Source of the DNA: Apoda limacodes
Taxonomy: Eukaryota > Arthropoda > Insecta > Lepidoptera > Limacodidae
Direction of reading: 5' to 3'
Length of the DNA: 64,000 nucleotides
Assembly: GCA_946406115.1 (NCBI GenBank)
Contig: OX291541.1
Location: 20,181,908-20,245,907 of the forward strand
In this document: one piece after another, positions 30,101-45,100 of the stretch
How the letters are laid out: the number at the start of each line of letters is the position of its first letter
Position numbering within the stretch: position 1 is the stretch's first letter
Made by a program: the position numbers and the translations under genes
The notes under the pieces: model-generated
What the model saw: only the letters and a program-made list of their open reading frames with translations
What the model was told of the DNA's origin: nothing
Database searches by the model: none

Positions 30101-33100
30101 AACAGAAGCTGGGATCCGTGTATAAATCCAATTTGACTGACTAAATCCGTCGAGCAAAGAAACGAAACTCGTTTCAAAGTTTTGTTTGTTTATTGTCTTT
30201 ATAATGAGAAATATGTAACAAATAAAAGGCTTTATTGTTCCTCAGTGTGGTTGTTTGTTAAAGACAGTTGGTTGTCCTGAGTGGCAGTGGTTCGAACCTG
30301 GCGTGTGCCAATGAGTCTTTTTCTTAATTTCTTAAAATGAGTAGGTTCATTGATTGTTTGCGCCACAGGCTTTTCGGAAAAGAAAAACATCGTACGTGAG
30401 TTCACAATCCGCAATGGGCTCTTGGTGAGAGAGGCCGTACCCCAACAGTTGGGTAAATGTTATTTATTTCCTTTTCTACGTCGCATTAGACAAAATACTA
30501 CTTAAAAGTGTCGTTTATATTTTTTTTATGAAAATGAAACATAGGTTTAGGTAAAACAGTATTATTCAGGTTTTAATATAACAAAAAGTATTAATAAAAG
30601 TGTAATCAAACACTGTTTGTATCGCATAGGACCGCCTCGCCGCTGATCGTTTAAATTGTGCCGAGATTGTTCAAAAACTAATGTCTATAATACGTCTCGC
30701 TTTGCGTTACGCCGAGGTTCATCAAAAACTGACACCGACAATGACAAATATTAATATGGATATTAATTACTTTCAAATGTTGTCAGAAACTTCAAGTTCT
30801 TGCTACCTTTAAGAGGATACACTTCGCGGCGCCTCGCAGCGGGCTTCATACAAACGAATTTCTCACTTATTTTTGACACTTGCTGATCAAACACCACGAA
30901 ATTTTGAAGACATTTTCTAGTAATAAATATCTAGGTCTGCAGTGTACCACTTTTCTATCAAATTTTATAGTTCAGATGTTATACAGGATTCTAGTTTTTC
31001 ATACAAATGGTTTTAAAAAAGATTTCTAGTTAATATAACGTTTTAAAAGATTTTGGAAAAACCACACACATAGGTTTTCGGCTTGGGATTATGACTAAGA
31101 AATTTTTTAGTGATTGATCAATAAATGTCAAAAACAAATGAGAAATTCGTTTGTATGAAGCCCGCTGCGAGGTGCCGCGAAGTGTAGGTATCCTCTTAAA
31201 AAGGATTAAAGCTGGATATGCAAGGAGCTTGATAAGTGGCGCGCCATGGAGCAGCAAGCAGTGGACCAAAATAAACTGATGATGATGAACTTACTTGTGA
31301 ACAAAAGCGATAAGGTCAGCCGCCCTGCCACTCCCGTCGCAAACAACCACCGGTACGGGCGGAGTGTCCGTCACGTATTCCAGCACGGCGCGCACCGTGT
31401 TCGTGCCACCTTCGATCACCAGGCATACCACAGGCGTCGACGAGTGAGTGTCTGCAAAATGTAATAACATTGAACAGAGCAATAACTAAATAACTAATTA
31501 TCTATCTTTTTTTACCTTACGTTTTTCCCGTTCTTATAAAGGCGGTTTGCCCCTATCAGTAGTCCGGTAATTTAGTCCGCTAACCTCTTTAGTCGCAGTA
31601 GTTCGGTGCTTCAATATCAATACTAAATATTTATAAATGCAGAAGTGTCCATGTAACAGCCAGGTTACAACTTCACAGTTGAGCCGATATACCAATTTTG
31701 ATACATTTTTCATAGTTTAAGTTTTAGGAAGGGCTTGTGCAACTTAGGAGTCAGATTTTTCATTGGGTGTTTTAACACTCCCAAAATAATTAGTAAGATA
31801 TAAATATAATATGGTAAAAAATATTATGTTATGTTAAAAATACTCATACAAAATTTTCTGATAGCCCCTTTTCTAAATCCGCCACTGCTTTAAAGGGTTT
31901 ATAATAATATATCAGATAACTGGTCCCACCCCCACCATACGATAGGTATTTTCATTTATTTAATCTAAATTTACCTAATTTGTATCCTCAAAATTAGATA
32001 TTTTGAGTTTTGTGAAAAGTCGTCAGTATATGTACCTAACAGAGATACACCGGACAAGCGCGCTCTGAGTACTGTATGTACTTTGACAAGCTTTAATTGA
32101 CTGTGTGTGTGTGTGTGGACAAATATTATTCATAAATTGTCTAGTGGAGAAACTCTACAATTGTAGGAGGGGAGTGGGGAGTCAAGCATTGCACCGCGCC
32201 GAATCGCGTCACACAAGCCAAGCGAGCGAGCGAGCGAGCCAACACGTTCAGTGACCTTGCGCGCCGCGCAGCTTGGCGAACGTGTCTCACAGCAAACGCC
32301 GCCGCCACAAAATGGAAGATCAAACAAACGTTGTATTCCCTCGCAAACTATTGAGAAGATTTATCCTACTCTACAAAGAGCTTACATGCCTTTGGGACAA
32401 AAATTGTGTAACATATAAACATAAGAAAAAACGACATGAAGCGATTTCAAAGTTGACGGAATTGGTACAAGAATATGATCCGAGTGCGACTAGAGTTCAT
32501 ATTCTGAGGAAGATCGAAAGTTTGCGAGCATGTGTGAGGAGGGAATACAAAAAGGTTCAAGACAGCCGTGAAAAGGCGACGACAGCTGATGAATTGTATA
32601 CTCCACAGCTTTGGTATTATGAATTGTTTTCCTTTGTGTTCGAAGATGGAGACACTAGCAAATGTAAACTGAAAATAAATAATGAGACCAATGAAAACAT
32701 TATGGTAAGGTAAGAGTTAGTAAGTAATCCAGAGCTTTGTATATAATTCTATTTGCAAAGTTATAAGATTACTGGTACCTACATAATTTTTCTTTTTAGG
32801 AATGATAATTAGATTAACTTTAACAATTTCATTGTCGTAGGCGCTAAAAGTCAGAAAATATTTTTTTACGTTCTAAAACAAAAAGCACTTAAGTTATATA
32901 GACAAATAAGTAATAAAAACTGAAATTTAAACTTACATGGATGAAGCTTTTGAGCAGCTATGTACTTTTCAAGTTTCCTCCGCAGAACTATTTCGGCTCC
33001 ATACCGTCCCACTGATCCGTTGTCAACTAAAAGGAAATATGCGTGTCTGTTGTTGAGTACAGCTAGCTTAGATCTGTAAAAAAATATTTATTTACATATA

Positions 33101-36100
33101 TATGCGGCTATTTTTGATGTGAAACATCTATAGGCGCGGCTATTTTTGATGTGAAACATCTATAGGCGCGGTTAATCAGGATTGTTAGCGTGGCGATGAA
33201 TGCCGTTGCGACGCGTCGCCACGCTATTGTACAGTCTATATGTAGTAAATTATCGTTTTTACGTTTATTAATGAGCTAATTATTAACTAGATAAGTGTGT
33301 TATCTTTTCAATTTTATTAATTTATAATAAACTACCTTTTATTACGTATTATTTATATATTATTATATTTATTATAACTGTTTTAATGTAAAAAAATTAC
33401 AATGTTTCACACCAGCCAGGCGTCCCGTGATGGCTTTTTTGTATGGCTTTGGTGTGTATGCATATTTGAGTCAGCCTACTTTATGCAGGTTTGCTTTGCG
33501 CTTGTAGTTTTGGGTGACGTGTGTTTCCTCCCCCTTCTAACTATTGAACCGCGTGATGTAAATATCTTGACCTAATTCTTTAGAAATACAACTTAAGCAA
33601 TATGAAAACCCGTAGTACTTATTCCTAATAAGTATAAAATTGATTATACTACTACAAAAAATAAAAATTGTAGATATTTTAAAAGCTTATATATATTTTG
33701 TTCAAAATAATTTTCCTTAAATGAATTTTCAAATTTATAAAAAAGTGATGTTAAATTAACGACAAAGTTGATAATTCTAAAATACCTGAATGCCTTTAAG
33801 AGAAAAGTTTGATTAATCTTTAAAAACTAAGACGACCAGTTTTTTCTTTACCAGAAACCTTCCCCAGCGTGTGCACAACAACTTACCAACATTTCATTAC
33901 AATCGGTTTACCCCAAGTGCGCGAGTCCGACTCGCACTTGACCAGTTTTTTCTTTCTCAGAAACCTTCCCCGGCATAATAGGTTTACCCTTAGTGCTCTA
34001 ATAATAACGAACACAATAAAAAAGAATTATCCTAATTGGTCCATCCGTTCTCGAGTTTATTGAGACTAACGCAATTGATTTTTAGATACATGTATAGAGA
34101 AGATTGCGAAATAATTAAAAAATAAATTCCAATGAAGCACGAACGAAGTACCACTTCGGCCAACATCGGTTTTGTTCGGCTTTCGGGAAGATAATAACTA
34201 TTTTTTTGTTTTAATACCATTAGACATAAGCTTCTTGGCTCGTTCATAGAGTAATAGTAGTTATAGAAGTATGTAGTGGTATGTGTAAGAGATATTTATT
34301 ATATAATATATATGTAAGATAAATAAATGTGCAATTGCAATAACGAAGGTTTATAACAAATGAAGAAGCCGTGCTGTAAGCAAACCGCCAGAAATATAAA
34401 TTCTGATAGAAACTTTTTTGCAATTATCTATTTAAAACTTACAGTAAGACAAAGTTACTTTCCCATTTATAATATAAGTTTGGATTTCAGTGATCAGGAC
34501 TGGGCGAATTGCAGGAGATATTTCTGTTGCGGCCGATAGGGCTTCGTGGTAGGGTTGTGGGAATGTTGCAACCTTGCATTTGAAACTTACAAGCTCCCAA
34601 ATGTAATAATGTTCAGCAATATTATTGCAAATTTGGCAAGCTTAGTGGGTAGGTATTAATCTGCCCATCTTTTTATCGAACAACACACACATGTATATAT
34701 TGATTGTGTATGAATTTTGGGGAGGTTTCCCCTTAAAATGTTATTTTGCATTAAAAAAAAATCTATAAGACACCTGTGAAATGCTGTAACTAATGATCCA
34801 ACGATGGCAATATTTTGTGACATATGGACAGTCAGACGGACGGAAATAACGAAACCGTATTACATTTTCGCTACTGAAATGAAATAAAACTTTGATTTTA
34901 TAAACATTGCTTACGGAACTTAGAAAATTCAGAACATAAAATGTATATCGCTTCCAATTTATGATAGTTTGACCGTGCATAGTGTACGAGAGACAAAGAC
35001 AGAAAAGGAAGAAGTAAATAGGCAAAAAAACCAAACAGCCAAATACGTTACGCACGCACGAGTGCCGAGTAGAGCCGAGCCGAGCCGAACTGACTCGTAA
35101 AGACCCAAGTTAAAAAATAGTTCTCCGCGAGCCTCGGGTCGCGTTGGTTGTGCGTGCATAACATAGTACCACGCCGCGCCGAACCGTGCCGGTTGCTTTT
35201 GTTTCTAGCGTTGTTATAAAAACAAGATGGGTGATGCAGACGACCTTGCGTTCCCACGACCGATCTTGACTGAATTCATAGAATTGTATAAAAACTTGCC
35301 TTGCTTATGGAATCGACAGCATTCTGGCTACAGAATACGGCCTTTTAAGAAAAAAGCCATAAGGCAGTTATTGCAAATGTTACAACAGCATTACCCAAAG
35401 GCAAATGTCCGACATGTAGAAAGGAAAATCGCTAGCATACGAGCTAGTCATAGAAAAGAAAGGAACAAGTTAGAACTCAGAAGAAGAACGGCCGAAAATC
35501 AAAAAGAGAAAAATCAAATTAAAAGCACTTTATGGTATTACGACTTGTTGTCATTTCTCAACTGCCCAGAAACAAGGATCGGAAGAAAAAATGTACCTAA
35601 CTTCTAATTTTTAGTTGGTCTATAAAAATTAGTTATTTTTTTTTTCACAAAAATTACAGTTCTTGCTTGATATATCGATAATCTTGTTGATAGAACATAT
35701 GATGTTAAGATAATTTATGATGACCTTTTTCAGTATAGGAATACTAATTTTAATATCTTTCGACAGCAATCAGACGAAGAACTAGATGAATCTGCAGTGG
35801 TCCTAGAAGAAATTGAAGATGACGAACAACCATTTGACCAGGCCATCGACAGCTTCCCAACAGAATCATTTGCGGTCTCGACGAGCATGATCGAAATGAC
35901 GGATCACGAGTCAAAAAGGTTCGCGAACTTTGATGAAGTGCAAAACAAGTCTGTGAAGCGTCACTGCACTGAGATCGAAGACGAATACGATGCTATCGGT
36001 AAGTGCACAGTGTGCCTATTCATTAGGTTCACAAACACGCAAAATAGTATAAAGATACGGAGTTTTCGGTTTTACAAAATAGACATAATGCAAAAATGTT

Positions 36101-39100
36101 CATTATGTTAATGCAAGACATTCGTAAGGTGAGGTAAAATATAATAGAAAAAGAATGTACTTAATTATATTTTTTGCGACTACTGATGAGTATGTATGAG
36201 TTTATGTAAAATATAATACCTATATATATTATTTACATATTATGTATTGTTTATAATGTTGATATAAATATTAGATTTACATTAAGAATATAAGTAAGTA
36301 TGTATATTTATAATTATTTATTTATAATATCACCATATTTATTATACTACCTATGGACGACACTAATATTTTGCAAACCATTTTTTTTACTCTTTTGTAC
36401 CAAATTACCGCCAGTAAATTATCTGTTTTATCGGCTCCATGGTTGGCTGGTAGAAAATGCCGAAGGGCAAGAAGTCCGCCATTGTACACATGTTTGTGCA
36501 GTAGGTTTAAATAAATAAATGCCTTCCTTAATTCCCTCCTATTATATGTTAGTATAGAAGGCTGCTTCGCAACCTTTGCTGAAGCATTGTTCTACAGCGT
36601 TTGGAATTCAACAAACAGCGTAAATATAATGAATGACGTTACGACAGAAGAGCGAATTACGACTCTGTGTGAGATGTTGTAAATTACAAAAATATAAAAT
36701 TAAATTGATCGAAATTTCAATGATATTTTGTATAAGTATATTAACACTATTATTGCTACCAAAACAACAGAATATTTTTAATGAATCATAAAATATTATT
36801 AATATTTTTAATAAAAAATTTTTTTTTCAGCTATAAACTTTATAATTTATTTGATTTCCAGGCATAAATGTAGCTGCAAAACTAAGAAGTCTCCCATCAA
36901 ACATGAGGATATTGGCAGAAAAACTCATCAATGACGTCCTTTATCAAGCTCAGATGAATGGATTGAGTTCATTAACGGTTTTAACAACAGCTGTTGACCC
37001 GTTCAAATAGTTTTAAAAATGTAATTTAATTATAAGGACAGATTATTTAATTATAATATTTTAGAATTAAAATACTTTTTGTTACTATTTTCAGTCATGA
37101 AAAATATTTTTTTTTTATTAGAGAAGTATGGATGGCCTATTTAATACGTCACGCGCCTAGAGGAGAGGGAGGAGGTCACGTAAAGTGTGACCAGGGGCAA
37201 ATTTTTCATACTAAAATTACGGAAATTTACGTGACGTATGAAAAGGATGCCTCCTTACTAGTAAAAATATATTGATGCATATACATACACTCCAAAATAT
37301 TTTGATTTGCAAATCAAAAAAAAAAATATACTTTAAATATAAAAGAAAACTATTTTAACCAAACAAAATACAGCATGTATATAGGGCAGCTTTATAAGTA
37401 AAAAATATTTAAGAATCGGTTCAGTAATTGCAGAGATAACCCCCTACTAAAATACTCTAGACTTAAGATCTAGATTCCAATACCTTCGTTCCATACCCGA
37501 GAGCACGCTTCGTGCTTCTCAAAGCATATCTCAGTATATTTCTTTTCACCGCACAGGTTTCGTTTCTCATTCTTTTACAGTTCAGGCTACAAAACTCTGA
37601 AACGGTTTCCCTAAAGACATCCGTTGTGTTCAGACGAAATACACCCTTAAGAACACGCTCAAAGAATTGTATTTGAAGCAGCCTCTTAATTAAACATCTT
37701 GTTACATAATCTTGTCGTTTAAAATTTTATTCTTGACTCATTATTATATGAATTATATTTCTTGTAGATATATAGTATACTATTTATGTTTATTGTAATG
37801 TATGTATTAATTTACTATATAAACATCCTTTAAATTTATGTACATATATTTATGTGTAAATAGCATAGTAAAATTTTGTTATATTCGTATTTTTATATTT
37901 TTGTATGTTCTTCACACTCCATTTATGTATATTATAACTCTTGTTCAGAAGTTTTATTTATCGCTGCACCGCCGACAATTTGTCAGCTTTGAGCATAGTT
38001 GGCTGGTAGAAAATGCCCTATGGAATTAAGCTAGCCATTGTACACATGTCTGTGCAAAAAAATCAAATAAGTAAATAAAAACATTAACGGTTTTGAATAT
38101 CAAAACTTCCGGCTGTTGAATTTTAAATATAATTGTTATCCTTCATAATTAAGCTATTCTCAACTTTATAGCTTTAAGTGTTACATAATAATCTAAGAGA
38201 GAATATTCACGTTTAATACTAAATTTGGCCCAAATCTCGAAGTGCCGGCAAAAAAATTAAAAAAATCCTGTTTAAAAAATTTTTTACTATGGCAGCATAT
38301 CTGTACAAATATCTTTTTGAAGTCACAAAAATTTGTTTCTCATATATCTCAATAAAACTAACGGTTCGCAAAAAAGGTTATATAAGTATATTTGTTAGGA
38401 TGGCGACCAAAGTCAAGATTAAAAAACATAATGCTTGGTTTTCGATCAGTAGCTTTTAACGTTGGATCTTTCGCCTTGGATTTCTTTGGTTCTACTCCGT
38501 GTTGTATAAGAGATATAATTCAAACTGTGACAAACGTGAAAATATTATAAATGTACGTTTTTTATTTAACCCTTTTCACTTATTTAAAAACACCATTTTT
38601 TACAGCAATGACTGACGTATAATAAAATATTAATTTCTTTCTTGTATTTCAATAAAAATCTCATTATGTGTAAGATGTAGCTGCACTACTCACGCGCGCT
38701 TAGATACAAATTGCGCTGAACTTGTCTCCAGTTTGCTTATTCGAAATTACAGCCAAGTTACACTGGCTCTTTAAGTACACATTTTTCTAAGCGCGTCAGT
38801 CACCTTAAAGTTGCAAAATTACGCAAGTACAGTGTCCCTAATTCAATTACGGCGTACCAGTAGGAAATCTATGAATTGGTTCGTGTAGTGAATAAAATTA
38901 TTTTAAACTTACCTAGGTGAAGCCATTGCATGGTAAGGCACGTCTCGCCCCCGCCCTATCAGTTCGTTAGCGCCTTCCACAATGCCCCAGGGTGCTATTC
39001 CAATACTGACCACCCGTCCAGCGCGCTGCGACCTCTCTAGCTGAAGTGCATCCCCCACCTGACGGGTCACACCTGGTGGACAAGGCCAACATATACCAGT

Positions 39101-42100
39101 ACTAATACTGAAAATTGCTCAGTAGTGGACAATGAGTTTTGTTTTAAATTGTAGCCTTTCGAGGTTCCAGGTATATAGGTAATCTACAAATATTAAAGCT
39201 CTTTTTTTATTAAAACAAACATTCAAACAACTTTACACACTTTTGCAGTAATAATAATCTATTTATTAGTAGGTATTGAATTCGACTCTGTTGTCAAATG
39301 ACAGCTGATGCTAAGCCAAGTCTCTTATATTGACTGCGGTATAGGCTAGACCGCGTAAAAACGCCGTTTTTCTGCAAATTTTGTGGCTGAAGTATAATAC
39401 CTAAAGAATTGAAAAAAAAAATATCTTATAAAACTTACTTTTGTCTAGTGCATTACTTATTTTCATTAATTGTATTGAATGCAAATAAAAAATCTGGAAG
39501 TGACCATTGTTTCAACACTTGTGCAAATTTTTAAAGAGTATTGCATTTTATTGTAATGAAAGTTGGTTACATAATTAGAATAGCTTGTTATCTAGTGCAC
39601 TCTAAGTTGTAGCAAATACTAAGAAAATGTGATTACAAAACGGTAAAAACGTCAAATCTCGTACAAAAAAGGTCATTATGGTAAAGTTTTAAGGCGTCAT
39701 TATGGAATAATTTACTAAGAAAGTATATAACAAATATAGCTAAGAGTAATGTATATGTCATTGTGTAATGATTTTAGTACATTTACATACACAACGTTAG
39801 TATTACAGAAATTAAGTTTCTGGCCTATATTGCCCTCTTAAGGGTCTTATGTGTGACAGCTAGTAGAATAGCCACTAGCTAGCTAACGTCCGTCAATTCG
39901 CACTGGGACATCGCGGCTAACTATGGCCTCAGCGAAGTTGAGTAAATAGAATACTAACTCTTGACAAACCGACTATGATTTTGCAAAACACTATAGGATT
40001 TATTAAATTACTAATATAGGTGTAACTGGGTTGTCCAAACAAAGAAACTAGGCTTCTGTTTTATAAATATTAATTTTAACATGTAGTCACTCATAAAGCT
40101 GCCTTTACTGCGCCGTTTTCAGTATCCCAATAGTGATCATAACCGCACAATACAATGCCTCTTACTTTTCAGATTTTTAAAATTCGTAGCAAAACTAGAG
40201 CCTATTTAGTAAGTTCCTTTATTTGAAAAAAATAAATCTAAAGTGTTTGTTATAAACATATAAAAAATATTAGATTTTATTAAATATCAACTTTCTACAA
40301 CATTTTATTTAACACTAATGTCTGTATCAACTGTTATTCAAGTGTGTTAAATTCAGTCGTACTTCACTTGTGAGCTCTGCTTAATACACAAATCATCAAT
40401 AAATCAAAAAGTATTTTTTTTTTATTAAATTTAGGTTTTTACAAACACTTTTCAATCGTCAAAGTTATAAAATACTATTTTTTGAATTCTCCCACCCACC
40501 CTCCGGTTCATAATGTTGTTGAATTCTACCGAGAAGAATTCGGCAAAAAACTCGATAGTTACTATTTAAAAAAAAAATCATAAAAAATACAAATACAATC
40601 AATGTTTTTGAAATAAAAATTTTAAGCCGTACAATTATTTATTATTAGGTTATGACCAGCCTAGCTCACTTGTATCATAATGGTCCATTACTAACCTGTA
40701 TTAGTTCCTCCAGTAAAGATCCAAGCACCGGTGGTCTTCGCAGCTCTGAGCAGACCTTTCCTCAAAACTTTCTTGAGCTTGGGCTGAAGGTCAAAGTTAG
40801 CCTTCCCTCCTTGGATGGTGATCAACAACTTTGGTCGGTCGAGAGCCCACTCTCTGGTCAGGAGTTGAACGATCAGCTCAGGTCTTGTGTCGTGTGCCAG
40901 CCGAACATACTAAATAAAAAATAATCATACAGCTTATTACCATACATATTACTCCACTGTCGTGGTAAAAAATTTACGCGGGGAATAGCCATCTTTATCT
41001 TTATATATATATATATACATATATATATATAACAACGTCTGTGCGAAAAATTAGCATGGACGTATTTTGACCTCCAGAATGAATTCCGACGTATTTTTTA
41101 GTTTCGGCGTTTTACGCACAACTTTTGGAAGGCGTTCATGTCCCCGTATATTCGCGAGGCGCATATCTACTTTTTTTTATTTTTACGGCATCGCGAATCG
41201 TACGTCAGTGTATATTATTCATGATTTTGGAAAATTATTATCTTTTTAAATCGTCGACTTAATGACGTCCGCATAAAATCTGTGCATCAGACGTTTGCGG
41301 GGTGGTCCGGGTAAGGTGAAAGGGGTTTGTTTTCACGGATTATATTTTCGCTCATTAGCGAACAAGACTCGGACGTAGTTTCATACTTTTATGAGTGGAC
41401 TTTGCACAGACGTGCTTTTGAATTAAGAAATATTCGACATGAAGAGAAGTGGAAGAATATCAAACAATCAATCAATATCATTTATTCAATTTAGGCTACA
41501 ATAATTGAGCACTTATGAATGTCACTACGCCTACTACCTTGTCTGAGAAGAACCGGCAAGAAACTCAGCAAGGGCATTTTCTTTTTCCCTTTCTCTTACA
41601 GCGTCCAATTAAAATATCATAAGAGGACACTTTCCATTACAAATATAAAAACATGAAATATAAAGCACAAGCACAACATAAAAAGTATCTAATTGCAAAA
41701 TATTAAAAAAAAAACAGTTTATGTATTCATCACTTAGAAATAATCAATGTCTTACAGTATTGATAAACAAAACAAAAAAGTAAGACTCAATACTATAAAT
41801 ACAAAGAAGTTTGCAAGAGCAGACCAGCCTCCACAGGCGGCACCCGTTCACAAGTATGACACATGAATCAGCCATCGCTTCGCTCAACCATGTTTTAGGG
41901 AACGTAACGACCCGGCACACACGCCACCACCGCAGAGACACACTCAAGCAACTTTAATAAAATTTGCGGAATGCTTCACTACCGAGAAGAACCGGAAAGA
42001 AACTCAGCAGTTAATCTGTTACACTTCATATTAAAATACAATATAGCCTTACATTAGGTAATAACGTAACATACAATGTTTAAATTAAAAAAAAAATCAA

Positions 42101-45100
42101 ATGCCCCAATACAAATACAAATCAATTAAGTTCTAATTTTTCCAAGCATTTTTATCATTTATGTATTTATCAACTTTGTAACAGCTTTTTTTCATTAAAC
42201 TTTCTTTGACATATATTTTAAATTTATTTGAGGGTAAATTATCCACATTTTCTACAATTTTATTGTAGAAAATATGCTTTGTATTGCAAAAGAGCTATGT
42301 ACCTTCTGAAGACGACATTTTAGAACTACCAATTTGTCCTTATTCCTTGTATTAACAGTGTGTAGGTCACTATTTTTAGAGACAAGCACCTTGGTAACGT
42401 AGTTTCCCGAAAAATGAGAGAAATGGCAAAGATGTTAATTGAAATGAAAAAATCTAATGGAATAATTAAAGATCTTTTTGATGCCCTGAGGACTAAACGT
42501 TACGACGAAATAGTGGCAGCTGCGAAAGTTGCTGGTAAATATGACACAGAAAAAGAGAGGTTTGAGTCGCCTACATTCGCTATGAATATGTCTTCAAGCA
42601 TAAAGCAGTGTTGTAGTATAGCCATCATGCTGGTATTGAAAAAACAGGGACCATATGAGAAAGTTAAGACTGCTACAATAGAAGCGGACCTATAAACCTT
42701 GATTCAAATAATTGACTCCAATTGGAAATTTGATGTTTCAAGCCAAGATGCTACGGATTTAAATAAAAAGAAGTGGACTAAAGTGACAATAATCCCTTGA
42801 ACTTGAAAATTCTTAAAGAATATCTGATTAGAAAAGCAGAAGAAGCTGCAATTAAAATTAATCAGGGAACTTTTAATACTGAACTATTTAATAAAGAGGT
42901 TCGAGAAGACATTGATATATTGCTGAAGATAAGAGACAAATTTCTTTCATCATCAAATAAGTTACGGTTTGGTAATCCTGGATTTGAGAATTCGATATAT
43001 GGCTAAAAAGTTTTAGAATATTCAAAGGCAACTGGAGCTAAAAACCCAAAAGCAATATCATCCACAAGGCTTAGAAAACATTTAGCTACGCTGACACAAA
43101 TGTTCAGCATGACTGAAAACGATATGGAACAGTTAGCAACATTTACGGGTCATACAAGTGCTATCCATAAAAAAGCCTGAAGATTACCAGATGACGTTTA
43201 CCAAACTGATAAAATTTCTAAGCTCCTAATACTTATGGTAGATGGTAAAGTGATGTCCTTTTGGTGCTGAAACCACTTGAGTTATCATCCATTTATTCGG
43301 GTATAGACTTTATCGGAAAAAGGACGAGACGTAAATTCCTGACTAGTTAAAATGATATATCATCAGCTAGACAGAACCCAAATATAATACTAAGACTATT
43401 ATATACATTTACCGTATCTGTCAACTGACGACATGCCATTTTAAGGAACTAAAGCCAGCAACCATATCAATTTTATAGAGTAACAATAGGTAAAAACACA
43501 GTATGCAAATACACGTTAATTAAATTGCAGTACAAAATACAGGTTGCCATTATATAATACATAAATATATAGGTAGCGATATAATTTTTCTTATGTACGG
43601 ACGCATAAATGAAAGGATATTGCCTTAAGGAAATTCATAAATATATAGGATGCCATATAATTTTTCTTATGTAAGGACGCATTAAGTAATCATATTGCCT
43701 TAAGGACATACATAAATATACTGGATGCCATATAATTTTTCTTATGTAGGGACGCATTAAGTAATCATATTGCCTTGTGAATATACCAAAATATACAGGA
43801 TCCTACATGAGTTCTTATATGTACGGACATCATAAAATGAGTGAGAATTATTGATAAGTGAATATGGCCACAGTTGGCATTATCAAAATTCCTTTACGCA
43901 CTATGCCCTGCAATGAAGTTAGACGACAATATTACCCAAACAACTCATGATAGTTCTATGAAGTTAAAGGAGCATTGAAGCGTATTTAATTACTTATTTA
44001 ATAAAATTATTTATGTGTAAAACAAAACTTCTCTTAATTTACTATTTGATTCATGAAGTTATCTTAACTAGTTTAAAAAATATCATCGTTTATGTAAAAT
44101 ATCATCGTTTATGTAACTAGTTATTTTTGTTCGTCAGTGTATATTTTGCCCTAAAAAAGACAATTAGATTCTACGATATGACCGTGGTAATCAGGGTCGT
44201 AACAAGTGTTGAAGAAGGGGGCAGTCAGGCAAACCAGGGACGATTACAAGCCAGGTATACATACGCCACTTCGCTATTTATACATATGTGTGCCAGTCTA
44301 TTAAGTTATGCATATCTTGAGCTAATTTGTTTAAGTATTATTAGCGGCGAACATACAGTAAAAGTCGGCAACAATTATTTTGTGTTCTGGGTATAAAAAA
44401 TATATGTGAATTGATGTTTAAAAAATGTAAGTAGACTTTTCTTTCACGTTTTTATAGTCTTAAACTTAAAAAAGACGTAGAAGGCTACAAAAGTGTAGCT
44501 GCTTTAACACGTAACACACTTGAAGTCTCCGCCGCTTCGTCAGTCTAAAACAATTTTTTTCTAACATATAAAGCTCTAACAATAACGACCACAACAAAAA
44601 AATATTTATTTAAATCTGTCCATCCGTTCTAGGAAATTTGCAAAAAGGAAAGTTGTCTAATAGATTTAAGGAAACTAATAATATGGCTGACCCGTTTTGA
44701 CATATTTCCGAGTTTAAAAATTAATGTTTGAGAAAACTAACAAGTTTCCTAGATGCCGCTAGTAAATTTGTAAACGCGGGGGTGGCGGTTACAATAGAGT
44801 TAAGAAAACACATGAAGTGCATTACCACCTTTTACTATTAACCTTAATAATCAAAGATTACCACATTCTACATTCTACACAAGTCGAAACTTATTAGTCA
44901 AAGTCTTTGATGCGTCCTGTAATTGAGCATCTTCAGTCCCATGGATGTTTATTATTTATAATATAGTCTAAAATTGTGAAGTATGCTTTCTTACAAGTTG
45001 TTGTTTGATAATAGATTTATTTCTACACTAGCTTCTGCCAGCGGCTTCGCCCGCCCTAAATTTCGTTATCGGCGTAGGTTCTTACGGCAACTCCTCAATT

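Noticed and set aside
32273..32311. Upstream start for the short MADF protein
   Set aside because: The codon is TTG; the first ATG at 32312 has a good context and aligns with the start of the paralogue at 35227.
43556..43830. CRISPR-like spaced repeats
   Set aside because: The host is eukaryotic and the whole unit, not just short repeats, is conserved, so it is a plain tandem array.
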